A DNA stretch of 64,000 nucleotides from Ferrimicrobium acidiphilum DSM 19497. Lineage in GTDB: Bacteria > Actinomycetota > Acidimicrobiia > Acidimicrobiales > Acidimicrobiaceae. The stretch covers positions 1-64,000 of the forward strand of contig NZ_JXUW01000007.1 in NCBI RefSeq assembly GCF_000949255.1. The letters run 5' to 3'. A program made the position numbers and the translations under genes. Positions 27,240-36,870 of the stretch are shown here, piece after piece (position 1 is the first letter of the stretch; the number at the start of each line of letters is the position of its first letter). The notes under the pieces are model-generated. The model did no database searches. It was not told where the DNA came from and was given only the letters and a program-made list of their open reading frames with translations.

Positions 27240-27566
27240 ATGTACCTGTGTGCGTGGATATTGTCACAAGGTATATATCCGCAGACGGCATACAAGTTGT
27301 ATCGTGCCGGTAATTTGCCTATACCCGCACGTAAAGTTGGCCAACTCATGTTGGTGGGAGACTTAGAGTCGCAACCATCTGTGCCCAAGTCTGCCGTTAC
27401 ATATGCGCGGGTTTCTTCTGCGGATCAAAGAGGAGACCTAGACCGCCAGGTGGTCAGAGTGCTTACTCAACCGCCCCGAGTCTCCGTGAAACCCGGCGCG
27501 GTTCATAGATCTCCTTCCTGGTTGGTGTCAACGGAGATCTCAACCAGGCGCAGTGCAGATTTTTGA
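27240..27566 (+). pseudogene. tnpA: Truncated IS607-family serine recombinase TnpA
   Basis: The first 40 residues form a MerR-type helix-turn-helix (LSQGIYPQTAYKLYRAGNLP, then ARKVGQLMLVGDL), followed by the start of a serine-recombinase domain, TYARVSSADQRGDLDRQV, which holds the catalytic serine (ARVSS). This is the IS607 OrfA arrangement. After about residue 78 the similarity ends abruptly (VLTQPPRVSVKPG) and the frame closes, so two thirds of the catalytic domain is lost. A TATAAT lies 4 bp before the ATG. It may once have belonged with the tnpB relic at 29.3-29.6 kb, though that one is on the other strand. Confidence 0.78.
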
Positions 27567-27714
27567 ATGGTGCACACGCGGCCGATCGGAGTCTTGATCA
27601 GAAATTCATTAGTCTCAAGAAGTTTGCACCTGCGCCCGAGCCTCATCATGTCTGCGGGTCGCGATAATTTGGACGCCGAGCAGATCTTTGCCAAGCGTGA
27701 TTCCGCTTTCGCTG

Positions 27715-29040
27715 CTACTTATCGGTGTCAGTTCCCTCTGCCTCTGACCGTCGAACATTGTCTACTCTGATCACCTCTGTCTGGGAGGCCACCGATCGAT
27801 TGACGCTGCCGACGCGCCCGATCAAACCAAAGCAGATAGCCACAAACACTGCTCCCGGAACCGCCAGGACCAGACCTGCGGACGCCACCGACACGAGTGC
27901 TCCCCACCCTAGGCTTGCGAGACCCATGGCACCGGTGGTAGCTGACAGCTGCACACTCGAGACTCGGCCGCGCATGGTATTAGCAGAGCAACTCATGACG
28001 CTTCCATAGATCATCGACATAAACACGGCCTGTCCGGCACCGGCAAGCATGGACATTAGTCCCGCCAACAACTCGCTATGTGTAAAGCCAATGACGACCA
28101 ATGGAGCGCCTGAAAGTATGCCGGTAGCCCAAAGCACCCAACCTGGAGGCAACCTGCGAAACAAAAGTAAGACCAGGGGTCCAAGAACCGAACCCAGTCC
28201 AAAGGTGGTCAACAAGACCCCGTAGACTCCTGCAGATCCATGGAAGTTGACACTCGCTATCGTGGGCAGTATCCCAAACGTAGCCATGGTCAAACTGCAG
28301 TGGCAGGTGACCCAGACAAAGAGCAGACCGATTGGGCTCGTGTTTTTGACATACGAAAGGCCCTCGACAACCTGGCGTCGTACGGGAGTGCGCTTTGCAA
28401 AGGTGTTCTTATCGACAATCGGCCTGGCGTGGCCCCTTACGCTGAGCAACAGCAACATACCGCCAAGATAAAACGCCGAACATAACATAAACGTCCAGCC
28501 AGGACCCATGGTGGTGAGAACCAACGTGCCTATTGCGGGACCAATGAGTTCAGATCCTTGTTGTGCGATCCTGGTCGCAAGCGCACCATCTACGATCTTG
28601 TCCTGTCCCACTAGGTTCGGAATCAGTGTCTGCCAGGCCGGACCCTGGATTGAATTACCAATCCCGACGACAGCGGCGGTAGCTAAGACGATGCCAAGAC
28701 TCATTGAGTGAGTGAAGGCGAATATGCCTGCCGCAAAACAGACGGCGGCGTTGATAGTCTGGCCCACTGCTGCGACCTTTGCTCGATTCATTCGATCTGC
28801 GTAGGTGCCGGCGATGAGCCCGAAGACCATCGTGGGTGTGAGTAGAAAGAAGCTGACCAGACTTGGCCATATGGCAGAGTCCCCGCCAAGTCGGTAGGCT
28901 TCCCAGCCTGCTACCAGGATGACAGCAAAGCGACCAGAATTTCCTGACAGAGCACCGAACCAGACCTTACGAAACGGGACAATTGCAAAGACTGACATCG
29001 CGGATCTGAACGACCCTGGGGATTTTGCGGAGGTGCTCAT
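27715..29040 (-). CDS. MFS exporter (MFS_3/EntS-like)
   Basis: A 441-residue major facilitator with about 12 hydrophobic helices. The A-like motif GTYADRMNRAKV between helices 2 and 3 and the layout VGIGNSIQGPAWQTLIPNLV are typical of the MFS_3 branch, which includes enterobactin and multidrug exporters. Substrate not readable. I prefer ATG 29040 (MSTSAKSPGSF) to the frame start at 29058. It lies alone between IS607 and tnpB relics, on the same strand as the latter; it may have arrived as cargo or simply be flanked by later insertions. Confidence 0.8.
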   Translation of the reverse strand: MSTSAKSPGSFRSAMSVFAIVPFRKVWFGALSGNSGRFAVILVAGWEAYRLGGDSAIWPSLVSFFLLTPTMVFGLIAGTYADRMNRAKVAAVGQTINAAVCFAAGIFAFTHSMSLGIVLATAAVVGIGNSIQGPAWQTLIPNLVGQDKIVDGALATRIAQQGSELIGPAIGTLVLTTMGPGWTFMLCSAFYLGGMLLLLSVRGHARPIVDKNTFAKRTPVRRQVVEGLSYVKNTSPIGLLFVWVTCHCSLTMATFGILPTIASVNFHGSAGVYGVLLTTFGLGSVLGPLVLLLFRRLPPGWVLWATGILSGAPLVVIGFTHSELLAGLMSMLAGAGQAVFMSMIYGSVMSCSANTMRGRVSSVQLSATTGAMGLASLGWGALVSVASAGLVLAVPGAVFVAICFGLIGRVGSVNRSVASQTEVIRVDNVRRSEAEGTDTDK

Positions 29041-29329
29041 GAGCGCGGAAAGAAGCAAGCCACAGAGTGGCCAGCACTAATCTCTTGTAGCGGTGGTTCC
29101 TCGGTGCTGCAGCGCTCGGTCGCCGCAACGCAACGGGTTCCACTCCGTACGTGACGCCCAGTTGCAGGTTCGCCGAGCACAATAGCTCGTTGTTTTGAAT
29201 TCTCAGCCGACGCCTCGATGGCTACCACTACTACAGTTACGTTGTCGTAGGCGGGAATCGGCATTAGAGCACTACCGTGGTTCACTGTAACAATCCTTCT
29301 TTGATAGAACATACGAGTATGAACAGAAC

Positions 29330-29640
29330 CTTGACGATCTCCCCACTTTCGGGGGACGGGAATCCCTGAATCAGTTTAGGCCGGCCATAATCGCCAGCCC
29401 TCATCCGCCCTTCCTTGCCGAGTTCGGCGTTTTTGCTAACTGCGCGCATGGCTGCTGGTCTTGCGGTGGCGCAAAGGCGTTTTCAGTCCCCGACCGTCTG
29501 TCGGCGACCATACTAGATTGCTCGATTGCGAGTATGCGCAAACCATCGGCGAGTATGTTGGAGGCGGCATTAACATCTCGCGCGTGAGATGTATTGCACT
29601 GTCTACAGATCTAATGACGGATCTTTAGCTTAGCTAAGCC
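29330..29640 (-). pseudogene. tnpB: tnpB C-terminal relic with right-end hairpin
   Basis: Reading the minus strand, a TnpB tail is visible: KGLAKLKIRH, a stop where Trp is expected, then ICRQCNTSHARDVNAAS followed by NILADGLRILA. This corresponds to the second half of the zinc ribbon and the conserved D-x-NAA-x-NI block. The Trp-to-stop change and loss of everything upstream make it dead. Beyond it, CCCC (29341-29344) and GGGG (29351-29354) form a small hairpin followed by conserved right-end sequence, probably the 3' end of the old omega RNA. Confidence 0.7.
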
Positions 29641-29717
29641 CTTTGGATAGGTTGGGCTCTGGCAACGACAGTCGTGTGTCATATTTGGTGAGGAACTCCA
29701 CTCATCTCGACTGCCTA

Positions 29718-30362
29718 TTAAAGAACACTGAGGGAGCCCCCTTGAGTCCGTCGCCCGGTCAAGAGACGGAGTAGTTCTGGTGCATCAGAGCGGAGGGCTC
29801 CGATTTGAGCGGCAAGTTCGAGCGAAGCCGCAATAGCGTCGGTAAGTACTACAGGGAGCTCTAGTTGCAAGGCTTGAGCGATATCGAGGCTATGGACACT
29901 AAGTTCAAAGGTACGTGTCGGTAGATAATTGGCAAACGAGATCACGCCAGCGGGAATCGTAAGGAGTCTATCGTCTTTAACGCCCTCGACCAAGACCAGC
30001 ACGCGACTGGCAAGCGATGAGATCATTTCAATGGGATTGGCACCCAGATCGCGTCCAGCCTCTCGGCCTCGTTCCGCGATCGCTTCGTCCTGGATTTGGC
30101 GTTGCTTAGGATCTGAACCATCGCCGAGCATGAGTCGGAAATAGGCTGCCGGACTTTCGATGAGTGAGCCCTCGGATATGGGGTTGTTGAGATAGGTTTC
30201 AAGGGTTACGAGTGCGCGAGCGCTGTGGCCAACCAGTGCCCTCACATCCCAAACGCCGAGACCAGGCAGGTGCCACTGTGGGTCTTGGATCTGGCCGACA
30301 AGTTCGACGAAGCCATCTGTAGCACAGGCGAATGCTGACCTAGTAGCGCTCATGGACACCAT
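29718..30362 (-). CDS. Mycothiol-dependent maleylpyruvate isomerase-family protein
   Basis: A 214-residue protein of the DinB/MPI fold typical for actinobacteria. The N-terminal domain has GLGVWDVRALVGHSARALV, in which the His of LVGHSAR is one of the three metal-binding histidines, and FELSVHSLDIAQAL supplies the later pair (ELSVHSLD). Members are mycothiol-dependent isomerases or S-transferases, many of unknown substrate. Length is normal. A TAGGGT box 6 nt before the ATG, with TTGACG 18 bp further up and no ribosome binding site, indicates a leaderless message. Confidence 0.75.
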   Translation of the reverse strand: MVSMSATRSAFACATDGFVELVGQIQDPQWHLPGLGVWDVRALVGHSARALVTLETYLNNPISEGSLIESPAAYFRLMLGDGSDPKQRQIQDEAIAERGREAGRDLGANPIEMISSLASRVLVLVEGVKDDRLLTIPAGVISFANYLPTRTFELSVHSLDIAQALQLELPVVLTDAIAASLELAAQIGALRSDAPELLRLLTGRRTQGGSLSVL

Positions 30363-30398
30363 AGAGTAACCCTAAGTCCGATATCTTGTTCCCGTCAA
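30363..30398 (-). promoter_or_regulatory. Leaderless promoter of the MPI-family gene
   Basis: On the minus strand TTGACG (30398-30393), an 18-bp spacer and TAGGGT (30374-30369) precede ATG 30362 by 6 nt, so the first transcribed base should be the A of the start codon. Confidence 0.6.
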
Positions 30399-30745
30399 GT
30401 TCCAAGGGTTAGGGCTGATGGCCCACCACTGTCCGTTCCCTGATCGAAAGCAGACAGTGGTTTACCAGAATTAGCGTACCTTCTACACCAAAGCGAGAGC
30501 TGAACCGCCACCAGACCCCTGCTCGATGTCCTCAACCATTCAGACTGCGACTGAACGAGTACAGCCATCGTCATCACCGCCCTGATGCTGCCCTTCAAGA
30601 TCAGCCGCCTGAGCGTAGACTCGCAGATCTGCAAAGTCAGCGCCGCCTCTCGAACCGCGAAGCCCTGCTGTACTTGTTTCAATTGGTCCTTGTCCTTGTG
30701 ATGTTTCAGCCCCTTATGGGATCCAACAATTCCTCCTCTCATCAA
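30395..30745 (-). CDS. Excisionase-like helix-turn-helix protein, possibly broken
   Basis: The first 75 residues resemble an excisionase/MerR-type DNA-binding domain: QQGFAVREAALTLQICESTL, RRLILKGSIRAV, then VLVQSQSEWLRTS at the place where 'RIPRSELER' is usual. The remainder (about 40 residues) has no family resemblance and may be out of frame. It lies among IS relics, so it may be the remains of a mobile element's control gene. Confidence 0.4.
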   Translation of the reverse strand: MMRGGIVGSHKGLKHHKDKDQLKQVQQGFAVREAALTLQICESTLRRLILKGSIRAVMTMAVLVQSQSEWLRTSSRGLVAVQLSLWCRRYANSGKPLSAFDQGTDSGGPSALTLGT

Positions 30746-31469
30746 TGTCAGAGCGACCTAATTTGCTTTGCGTCCAGGGCCATCAAAAATACCCATGCGC
30801 ATAACAAGAGCGTGATCATCAGGAAGTAGGTTTTCTTCTCCCGAGGGATCGCACGATACGGCGTCGCATGCAGGATGAGTAGAGTTCGATCGACTTTGGT
30901 GACAATGTTTCTCGTTTGACTCCAACCATTCGCGGATGAGCTCATCCATGGTCTGTTGTCGCCACGGCAAGATCGTGGAATGGCAAGACCAGGGTGAAGA
31001 TACCGTGAGCAAGGCCGGGAGAACGACAATAACCGGCCTATCACAGTCAGCGAATACCGCCGTATGGAGAAGCTTGAGAAGGGTTATCCCGATAGATCCA
31101 AGCTTTATGGAGAGGTCCATGATCTCGCCGCACCGTAGTGTCGTTTACGCGAGCCAAAATAAATCAATGGAGGCGCGAGCCACGAGATGGCCCTTGACAG
31201 CCATAAGGTCGAAGAGATAAAAGTCTCATCGAGCCAACCTTCGGGATCTATCCGTATTGCCCTAGGTAGACAGGTTGTGACCCAAAGCGTAGGTTACTAC
31301 AAATGAGCCGCAATTGTCTTGATACGCCTGCAGGATCCTTTACTCCAAGAAGGGAGTAGGCCTCACGGTTGTATGGGCTCTGGGTTAGACGAAACCCAGA
31401 GATGAATAAGTGCACCCGTGTTATTGGTATGGACCAGCCTGGTTCTAGCATGGGTAGTCACCTGTTCTT
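30746..31469. other. Decayed accessory stretch
   Basis: Two overlapping minus-strand frames (30748-31044 and 30758-31120) look non-coding in composition and match no family. A minus-strand frame at 31248-31451 contains TRVHLFISGF, similar to a motif in the transposase relic next to it, so part of this stretch is probably transposon debris. Confidence 0.35.
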
Positions 31470-31679
31470 TCACCGTCGACCAGCTTCTGCTATCGTCTCC
31501 GGATCGTAAGCTGAGTTCAATTGCGGCCAAGAGAAGACAGTTCTAGGGATGGCGATGAATAGATGAACCCCAGTTCGTCTGGCTAGCCGGTGATGGACGG
31601 GAAGCAGGCCAAAGTCGCTTTTAATAGGCCAAAAGACGTTCTTGATTTTGGTTAAGGCAATATAGTAATTCGAGAGCAC
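31470..31679 (-). pseudogene. IS1634-like transposase fragment
   Basis: About 45 residues (YYIALTKIKNVFWPIKSDFG, then LPVHHRLARRTGVHLFI) match the C-terminal DDE region of IS1634-type transposases, where 'E..FR.LKSDLGLRP..H....R..AHLFI' is conserved and the catalytic Glu sits at about FRSLKS. That position reads FWPIKS here. No terminal repeats are identified. Confidence 0.55.
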
Positions 31680-31854
31680 GCCCGCGCTCAGCTCGTCTTG
31701 ACCACATAGGCACCATGTAGCTTGTCATTGGCTGGCTTCGTCGTAATAGCGGGATCTATAACCCGGTCTACTCTGCTCTTACGCATGACCCTCTGCGAGG
31801 TTTGCGATGACTTGATCTGGTGTGTGTTTCTTGCCCTTCATGTGATTTCCTACC

Positions 31855-31912
31855 GTATCTATTTTGGTCGGTCCTCTCACATTAGATGTGGATCACATAG
31901 AGTCCATCACCG
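31855..31912 (+). repeat. Fragment of the dispersed 350-bp repeat (copy D)
   Basis: About 57 bp resemble the last part of the repeat found at 47.0, 53.9 and 61.6 kb: GTATCTATTTTGGTCGGTCC, then CTCTCACATTAGATGTGGAT, then CACATAGAGT. By eye about 80% identity with copy A (47.31-47.37 kb). Confidence 0.6.
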
Positions 31913-32091
31913 CAATAGGGGACACCTTTCACGATTATGGACTCGGTAAAACAGCAGCAGACTACTTCCATCTCCTAAACTTGCCCCCTCGCCGAGCTGC
32001 CTAAATAGAGATCACCCTTGTATATAACTATCCGAAGTCGGCAAATAATTACCAGATGGATATGAATTCGGGAAGAGCTTCGAAAGGTGGG

Positions 32092-32120
32092 TTGACACGC
32101 TCAGGTGCTGAGTGTAACAT
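32092..32120 (+). promoter_or_regulatory. Promoter of the cox operon with palindromic spacer
   Basis: TTGACA (32092-32097), a 17-bp spacer and TAACAT (32115-32120) make a near-consensus promoter 54 bp before coxM. The spacer contains CTCAG-GTG-CTGAG, a perfect 5-bp inverted repeat well placed for an operator. Confidence 0.72.
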
Positions 32121-32173
32121 GGGCCCTGTACGGGGAAGACTAGCGGGGTTGTGTCCGCAGGTCGGGGGGAAAC

Positions 32174-33049
32174 ATGCAAGTTCCTGCGGTATTCGATTAT
32201 GAGCGCGCCTCTACTGTTGAGGATGCGCTCGCGTTGTTGGTCCGTCATGGTCCGGAGGCGCGCCTGATCGCTGGGGGTCACAGCCTCTTGCCGATGATGA
32301 AACTGCGCCTCGCTCGCCCAGACGTGGTGATCGACATCAATGAACTCAAAGAGTTGGACTACATTCGTGTGGAGGGCGACGAGCTGGCTATCGGCGCTAT
32401 GACCCGACATGCGACGGTACTGGAATCTCCGCTACTAGCACAGCACTATCACATATTTGCCGAGGCCGAGCGGGTTATTGCGGATCCATTGGTTCGCAAT
32501 CGAGGAACGGTGGGCGGTTCTCTTTGTCAGGCCGACCCTTCCGAGGATCTATCTGCGGTTTTTGCGGCGTTGCGAGGCAGGGTGATGATCCGTTCGGCGA
32601 CCCAGACTCGCACGGTCGACGCGCGAGGGTTCCACGTTGGCCCGTACCAGACTGAGGTTCGTGATGCAGAGATTCTCACAGAGGTAAGGGTGCCATTACG
32701 CCCAGGCTCCGGTAGCTGCTACCAGAAGGTGGAGCGCAGAGCGGGTGACTGGTCAATTGCGGCGGCTGGGGCTTTTGTACAGCTCGAGGGCGACTTGGTG
32801 GTTGATGTCGGCATAGGGATCACGGCCGTCGGCGCGGAGCAGTTCACTTGTAGTGAGGCAGAGGAGATCCTTAGGGGAAGTGATGGTTCGGAGTCGGTAG
32901 TGGAGACAGCTGCAAGGAGATGTGGTGAACTCTGCAACCCCTCGGCGGACCAACGAGGACCGGTTGACTACAAACGCCATCTTGTGGCGGTGTTAGTCGG
33001 ACGAGCCTTGACCAAGTCTATTGCTCGAGCAAAAGGGGATATGAGCTGA
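32174..33049 (+). CDS. coxM: Aerobic CO dehydrogenase medium (FAD) subunit
   Basis: This 291-residue flavoprotein passes electrons from the iron-sulfur subunit to the quinone pool. FAD-binding motifs are present: [19 protein letters not shown] (about residues 35-53) and [14 protein letters not shown] (about 113-126). A GGGGGGAA ribosome binding site lies 3-4 bp before the ATG. Its stop overlaps the coxS start (TGATG). The order M-S-L is that of form I CO dehydrogenases, in agreement with the active-site motif in CoxL. Confidence 0.92.
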   Translation: MQVPAVFDYERASTVEDALALLVRHGPEARLIAGGHSLLPMMKLRLARPDVVIDINELKELDYIRVEGDELAIGAMTRHATVLESPLLAQHYHIFAEAERVIADPLVRNRGTVGGSLCQADPSEDLSAVFAALRGRVMIRSATQTRTVDARGFHVGPYQTEVRDAEILTEVRVPLRPGSGSCYQKVERRAGDWSIAAAGAFVQLEGDLVVDVGIGITAVGAEQFTCSEAEEILRGSDGSESVVETAARRCGELCNPSADQRGPVDYKRHLVAVLVGRALTKSIARAKGDMS

Positions 33050-33531
33050 TGCGGGTTGCTATAAAGGTCAACGGTCAGGAGTGCTCGTCAGAGATCGAGC
33101 CGAGGCTTCTTTTGGTTCATTTTCTTCGATCGACTCTTGGACTCACCGGCACACACTGGGGTTGTGATACCTCAAACTGTGGGGCGTGCACCGTTTGGCT
33201 TGACGGCGTGCCGGTGAAGAGTTGCACTACGCTGGCCGCTATGGCCGATGGCCATGAGGTCAAAACTATTGAAGGCCTGGAGTCGAGCGGCGTTCTCGAC
33301 CCGGTTCAACAAGGCTTCATTGAAGAGCATGGGCTCCAGTGTGGATTTTGTACTCCTGGAATGATGATGGCCGCTAGAGCCCTACTCGATCGCAATCCAG
33401 ATCCCGATGAGGCTACGATTCGGGAGGCGATCTCCGGGAATCTTTGTCGGTGTACTGGTTATGAAAATATTGTCCGTGCTATCCGGTGGGCAGCGGCTCA
33501 TCAGACCGCACAGGAAGGAGCCATCGCGTGA
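33049..33531 (+). CDS. coxS: Aerobic CO dehydrogenase small (2x[2Fe-2S]) subunit
   Basis: A 160-residue iron-sulfur protein. The plant-type ferredoxin cluster is carried by [16 protein letters not shown] and the later C in VKSC; the second cluster by [10 protein letters not shown] and GNLCRCTGY. All eight cysteines expected for the family are visible. It relays electrons from the molybdenum site to FAD. It overlaps coxM by 1 bp and coxL by 4 bp (GTGA), so the three subunits are tightly coupled. Confidence 0.94.
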   Translation: MRVAIKVNGQECSSEIEPRLLLVHFLRSTLGLTGTHWGCDTSNCGACTVWLDGVPVKSCTTLAAMADGHEVKTIEGLESSGVLDPVQQGFIEEHGLQCGFCTPGMMMAARALLDRNPDPDEATIREAISGNLCRCTGYENIVRAIRWAAAHQTAQEGAIA

Positions 33532-35951
33532 CCGCGACCCAAACACCCACTCAGGATACGTCGCTCAGTCCGGAGGGGAACCCACTTGGGTTTGGGCGTA
33601 TGCTTCGAAAAGAAGATGCGCGTTTTGTGCGCGGCCAGGGGCACTATGTCGATGACGTTAACTTGCCCGGTATGCTGCACAGCGCAATTCTTCGGAGCCC
33701 CTACGCGCATGCACGTATCGTCTCGATCGACACTAGCGCTGCCGAGGCTCATCCGAAGGTCAAGGCTGTGATCACCGGCAAAATGCTCGAAGATCTCAAG
33801 CTCGCATGGATGCCGACTCTCTCTGGTGACGTAGTGGCGGTGTTGGCGACGGATAAGGTCAGATTTCAGGGTCAAGAGGTGGCCTATGTGGTGGCCGAGG
33901 ACGAGTATTCGGCGCGCGATGCGCTTGAACTCATTGAGGTAGATTATGAACCACTTCCGGCAGTAGTCGACGCCAAGCACGCTCTCGATCCAGATGCACC
34001 AATTATTCGAGATGACCTTGAAGGTAGGGCAGATAACAAGATTTACGACTGGGAGGCAGGGGATGCCGCCGCTTGTGATGAGGTATTTTCTAATGCAGAG
34101 GTCGTCGTATCCGAGGATATGATCTACCCTCGCGTTCATCCTGCCCCAATGGAGACCTGCGGGTCTGTTGCCTCTTTGGACAAGGTAACCGGCAAGTTGA
34201 CGATGTGGACTACCACACAGGCACCGCACGCGCACCGGACCATCTACGCATTGGTAGCGGGGCTGCCCGAGCAGAAGATACAGGTGATATCGCCGGACAT
34301 CGGTGGAGGGTTTGGGAATAAGGTCGGCATCTATCCTGGATATGTCCTCTCGATCGTAGGATCCATCGTCACTGGTGCACCTGTCAAGTGGATGGAGGAT
34401 CGCTCCGAGAACCTGATGTCGACCTCTTTCGCCCGCGACTATCACATGCATGGGGAGATCGCCGCCACCAAGGAAGGAAAGATTCTGGGCCTCAGGGTTC
34501 ATGTGTTGGCTGACCATGGCGCCTTCAATGGAGTTGCACAGCCCACGAAGTTCCCAGCAGGATTCTTTCACATTTTCACCGGCTCCTACGACTATCCGGC
34601 CGCACATTGCAAGGTCACTGCGGTCTATACCAATAAGGCACTCGGCGGTGTGGCTTATGCATGCTCGTTTCGGATCACAGAGGCTGTGTACTTGGTGGAG
34701 CGTATGGTGACCTGTCTGGCCTATGAGTTGCAGATGGATCCGGCCGAGTTGCGAATGAAGAACCTCTTAAGGCCCGAGCAATTTCCCTATATGTCGCCGA
34801 CTGGTTGGGAATACGACTCTGGCGACTACCCGCGAGCGCTTAAGGAGGCGATGCGGATAGCGGGTTACGAGGATCTCAGAGCTGAACAGGCGGCCAGACG
34901 AGCTCGGGCTACAGAGCCGGGGGCAGATCCTTCAACTCCTCTCATGGGCATCGGTCTGTCGTTCTTCACCGAAGGGGTCGGTGCTGGTCCAAGGAAGCAC
35001 ATGGACATCCTGGGTCTCGGAATGGCCGACGGATGTGAGCTACGTGTGCACCCGACTGGGAAGGCACAGCTCCGGCTCAGTGTACAGACACAGGGACAGG
35101 GCCACGAGACGACGTTCGCCCAGATCGTGTCTCATGTGATAGGACTGCCGCCGGAGGACATCGAGGTGGTGCATGGTGACACCGACAACACTCCATTTGG
35201 GTTAGGAACCTATGGCTCTCGTTCTACTCCCGTATCAGGAGCGGCGGCGGCGGTGGCGGCACAACGCATCAAGGATAAGGCGCGAGTGATTGCTGCTGCT
35301 GCGCTTGAGTGCTCGGTCGAGGATTTGGAGTGGGAGCACGGACGGTGGTACGTCAAGGGTGACCCATCTCAAGGCAAGACGATTGCAGAGATAGCCATGG
35401 CCGCCCACAGTTCTCTGGAGTTGCCTGAGGGTGTGGAGGGGCACTTGGATGCCTCTGTTGTCTACAACCCACCCAATCTGACCTATCCTTTTGGGGCGTA
35501 TATCTGTGTTGTCGACGTGGACCCCCAAACTGGAGCGGTGAAGGTGCGCCGGTTCATCGCAGTCGATGATTGTGGACCTCGGATTAACCCTATGATTGTT
35601 GAGGGACAGGTTCACGGGGGATTGGCTGATGGACTAGGTATGGCCCTGATGGAGGTCATCGCCTTCGATCCCGATGGCAATAATCTTGGAGGGTCGTTCA
35701 TGGACTACCTGTTGCCGACGTCGATGGAGTGTCCAAGCTGGGAACTTGGAGAGACGGTCACGCCTTCTCCTCATCACCCTATTGGCGTTAAGGGAGTGGG
35801 CGAATCGGCGACGGTAGGATCGCCGCCGGCGGTGGTAAACGCAGTATTGGATGCTCTCCAGATTCGCCACGCAGACATGCCGTTCACCCCAGCTATGACG
35901 TGGCGTGCCCTGCAAGGTAGGCCAATGCGGCCGGATCTAGCTATCGAGTGA
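33528..35951 (+). CDS. coxL: Aerobic CO dehydrogenase large (Mo-Cu) subunit, form I
   Basis: The 807-residue catalytic subunit binds molybdopterin cytosine dinucleotide and, in true CO dehydrogenases, copper on an active-site cysteine. Here [12 protein letters not shown] gives AYxCSFR with the Cu-binding cysteine at about 379, which is the form I signature rather than the AYxGAGR of form [17 protein letters not shown] and GVGES (E759, the base near molybdenum) are also present. GTG 33528 overlaps the coxS stop and has AAGGAG 7 bp upstream; the frame extends to 33486 but that would lie inside coxS. The sequence supports real CO oxidation, feeding electrons to respiration. Confidence 0.93.
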   Translation: MTATQTPTQDTSLSPEGNPLGFGRMLRKEDARFVRGQGHYVDDVNLPGMLHSAILRSPYAHARIVSIDTSAAEAHPKVKAVITGKMLEDLKLAWMPTLSGDVVAVLATDKVRFQGQEVAYVVAEDEYSARDALELIEVDYEPLPAVVDAKHALDPDAPIIRDDLEGRADNKIYDWEAGDAAACDEVFSNAEVVVSEDMIYPRVHPAPMETCGSVASLDKVTGKLTMWTTTQAPHAHRTIYALVAGLPEQKIQVISPDIGGGFGNKVGIYPGYVLSIVGSIVTGAPVKWMEDRSENLMSTSFARDYHMHGEIAATKEGKILGLRVHVLADHGAFNGVAQPTKFPAGFFHIFTGSYDYPAAHCKVTAVYTNKALGGVAYACSFRITEAVYLVERMVTCLAYELQMDPAELRMKNLLRPEQFPYMSPTGWEYDSGDYPRALKEAMRIAGYEDLRAEQAARRARATEPGADPSTPLMGIGLSFFTEGVGAGPRKHMDILGLGMADGCELRVHPTGKAQLRLSVQTQGQGHETTFAQIVSHVIGLPPEDIEVVHGDTDNTPFGLGTYGSRSTPVSGAAAAVAAQRIKDKARVIAAAALECSVEDLEWEHGRWYVKGDPSQGKTIAEIAMAAHSSLELPEGVEGHLDASVVYNPPNLTYPFGAYICVVDVDPQTGAVKVRRFIAVDDCGPRINPMIVEGQVHGGLADGLGMALMEVIAFDPDGNNLGGSFMDYLLPTSMECPSWELGETVTPSPHHPIGVKGVGESATVGSPPAVVNAVLDALQIRHADMPFTPAMTWRALQGRPMRPDLAIE

Positions 35952-35958
35952 GTAAACG

Positions 35959-36870
35959 ATGATTCGCCAGGATTTGTCGTCTCGTCGTGATGTTTTGCGC
36001 CAGTCTCGCACACCATTCGTTCATGCGCTCGTGGTGTATGCGCAACCTCCGACATCGGCCAAACCGGGTGATGAGGCAATCGTTTTATCTGACGGTACTA
36101 TTGAGGGTTTCGTCGGTGGTGATTGTGCTGAGGCGACGGTTCGACAACAATCTCTTGAGACCCTTCACTCAGGCGAGACGATGCTGTTGCGCATCACCCC
36201 CGATGTAGAGAATGATGTGGTTGGCAAGAAGGTCGTTCATAACCCGTGTTTGTCGGGAGGGACGTTGGAGGTGTTCCTCGAGCCTCTGATTCCACCGCCA
36301 CTCGTGTATGTCATTGGTAATACCCCCGTCGCCGAATCCTTGGTGTCCTTGGGCAGCGTCGTCGGGTACGCGATGGCGACCTACTCCGGGACGATCGCCA
36401 AAGACGCACACGCTCTTGTAGTAGCATCGCACGGAAAGAACGAGGATGAGGCACTTGTGGATGCACTTGTTGAGGGTGTGCCTTATGTTGGGCTCGTAGC
36501 CAGCAAGAAAAGAGGGGCTGATGTGGTGGCTCGACTTGCCATCGATGAAGCACTCAAGGCTAAGGTGAGAACCCCGGCGGGGCTACCCATCGGCGCTTAT
36601 ACGGCAGGAGAGATCGCTCTGTCGATTCTGGCGGAGATCGTTGCGGAGCGTCCTAGTGGAGTCGTTGGTTGCTACGAGGGAACTCGGGCCCTTACTACCG
36701 AGATCGATCCTGTCTGCGGCATGGAGGTGGTGGTGTCGGAGGCGTCGCTACATTCGGTGCACCCCGATCCCGATCAGAACGGGCGACTGGTGTGGTTCTG
36801 TGGGAATGGATGTCAGAGAGCATTCCTCGCCGACCCGACGGCGTTTGCAGGTGCGAGAGGAAATCATTGA
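35959..36870 (+). CDS. XdhC/CoxF-type maturation factor with C-terminal YHS domain
   Basis: A 303-residue protein. The first part is XdhC-like (PGDEAIVLSDGTIEGFVGGD, then CAEATV; NPCLSGGTLEVFLEP), followed by a Rossmann-type XdhC_C domain (PYVGLVASKKRGADVV, GLPIGAYTAGEIALSILAE). Residues from about 255 form a YHS metal-binding domain: IDPVCGMEV and VWFCGNGCQRAF. XdhC proteins insert or sulfurate the Mo cofactor; a fused YHS domain could bring copper or another metal to CoxL. It starts 7 bp after coxL and its stop overlaps coxD (TTGA). Confidence 0.8.
   Translation: MIRQDLSSRRDVLRQSRTPFVHALVVYAQPPTSAKPGDEAIVLSDGTIEGFVGGDCAEATVRQQSLETLHSGETMLLRITPDVENDVVGKKVVHNPCLSGGTLEVFLEPLIPPPLVYVIGNTPVAESLVSLGSVVGYAMATYSGTIAKDAHALVVASHGKNEDEALVDALVEGVPYVGLVASKKRGADVVARLAIDEALKAKVRTPAGLPIGAYTAGEIALSILAEIVAERPSGVVGCYEGTRALTTEIDPVCGMEVVVSEASLHSVHPDPDQNGRLVWFCGNGCQRAFLADPTAFAGARGNH

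Noticed and set aside
29037-29312. Minus-strand frame of 91 codons upstream of the MFS exporter
   Set aside because: No domain, no ribosome binding site and no conserved-looking blocks.
33501-34607. Minus-strand frame of 368 codons opposite coxL
   Set aside because: Shadow of coxL; composition follows the complement of the real gene.
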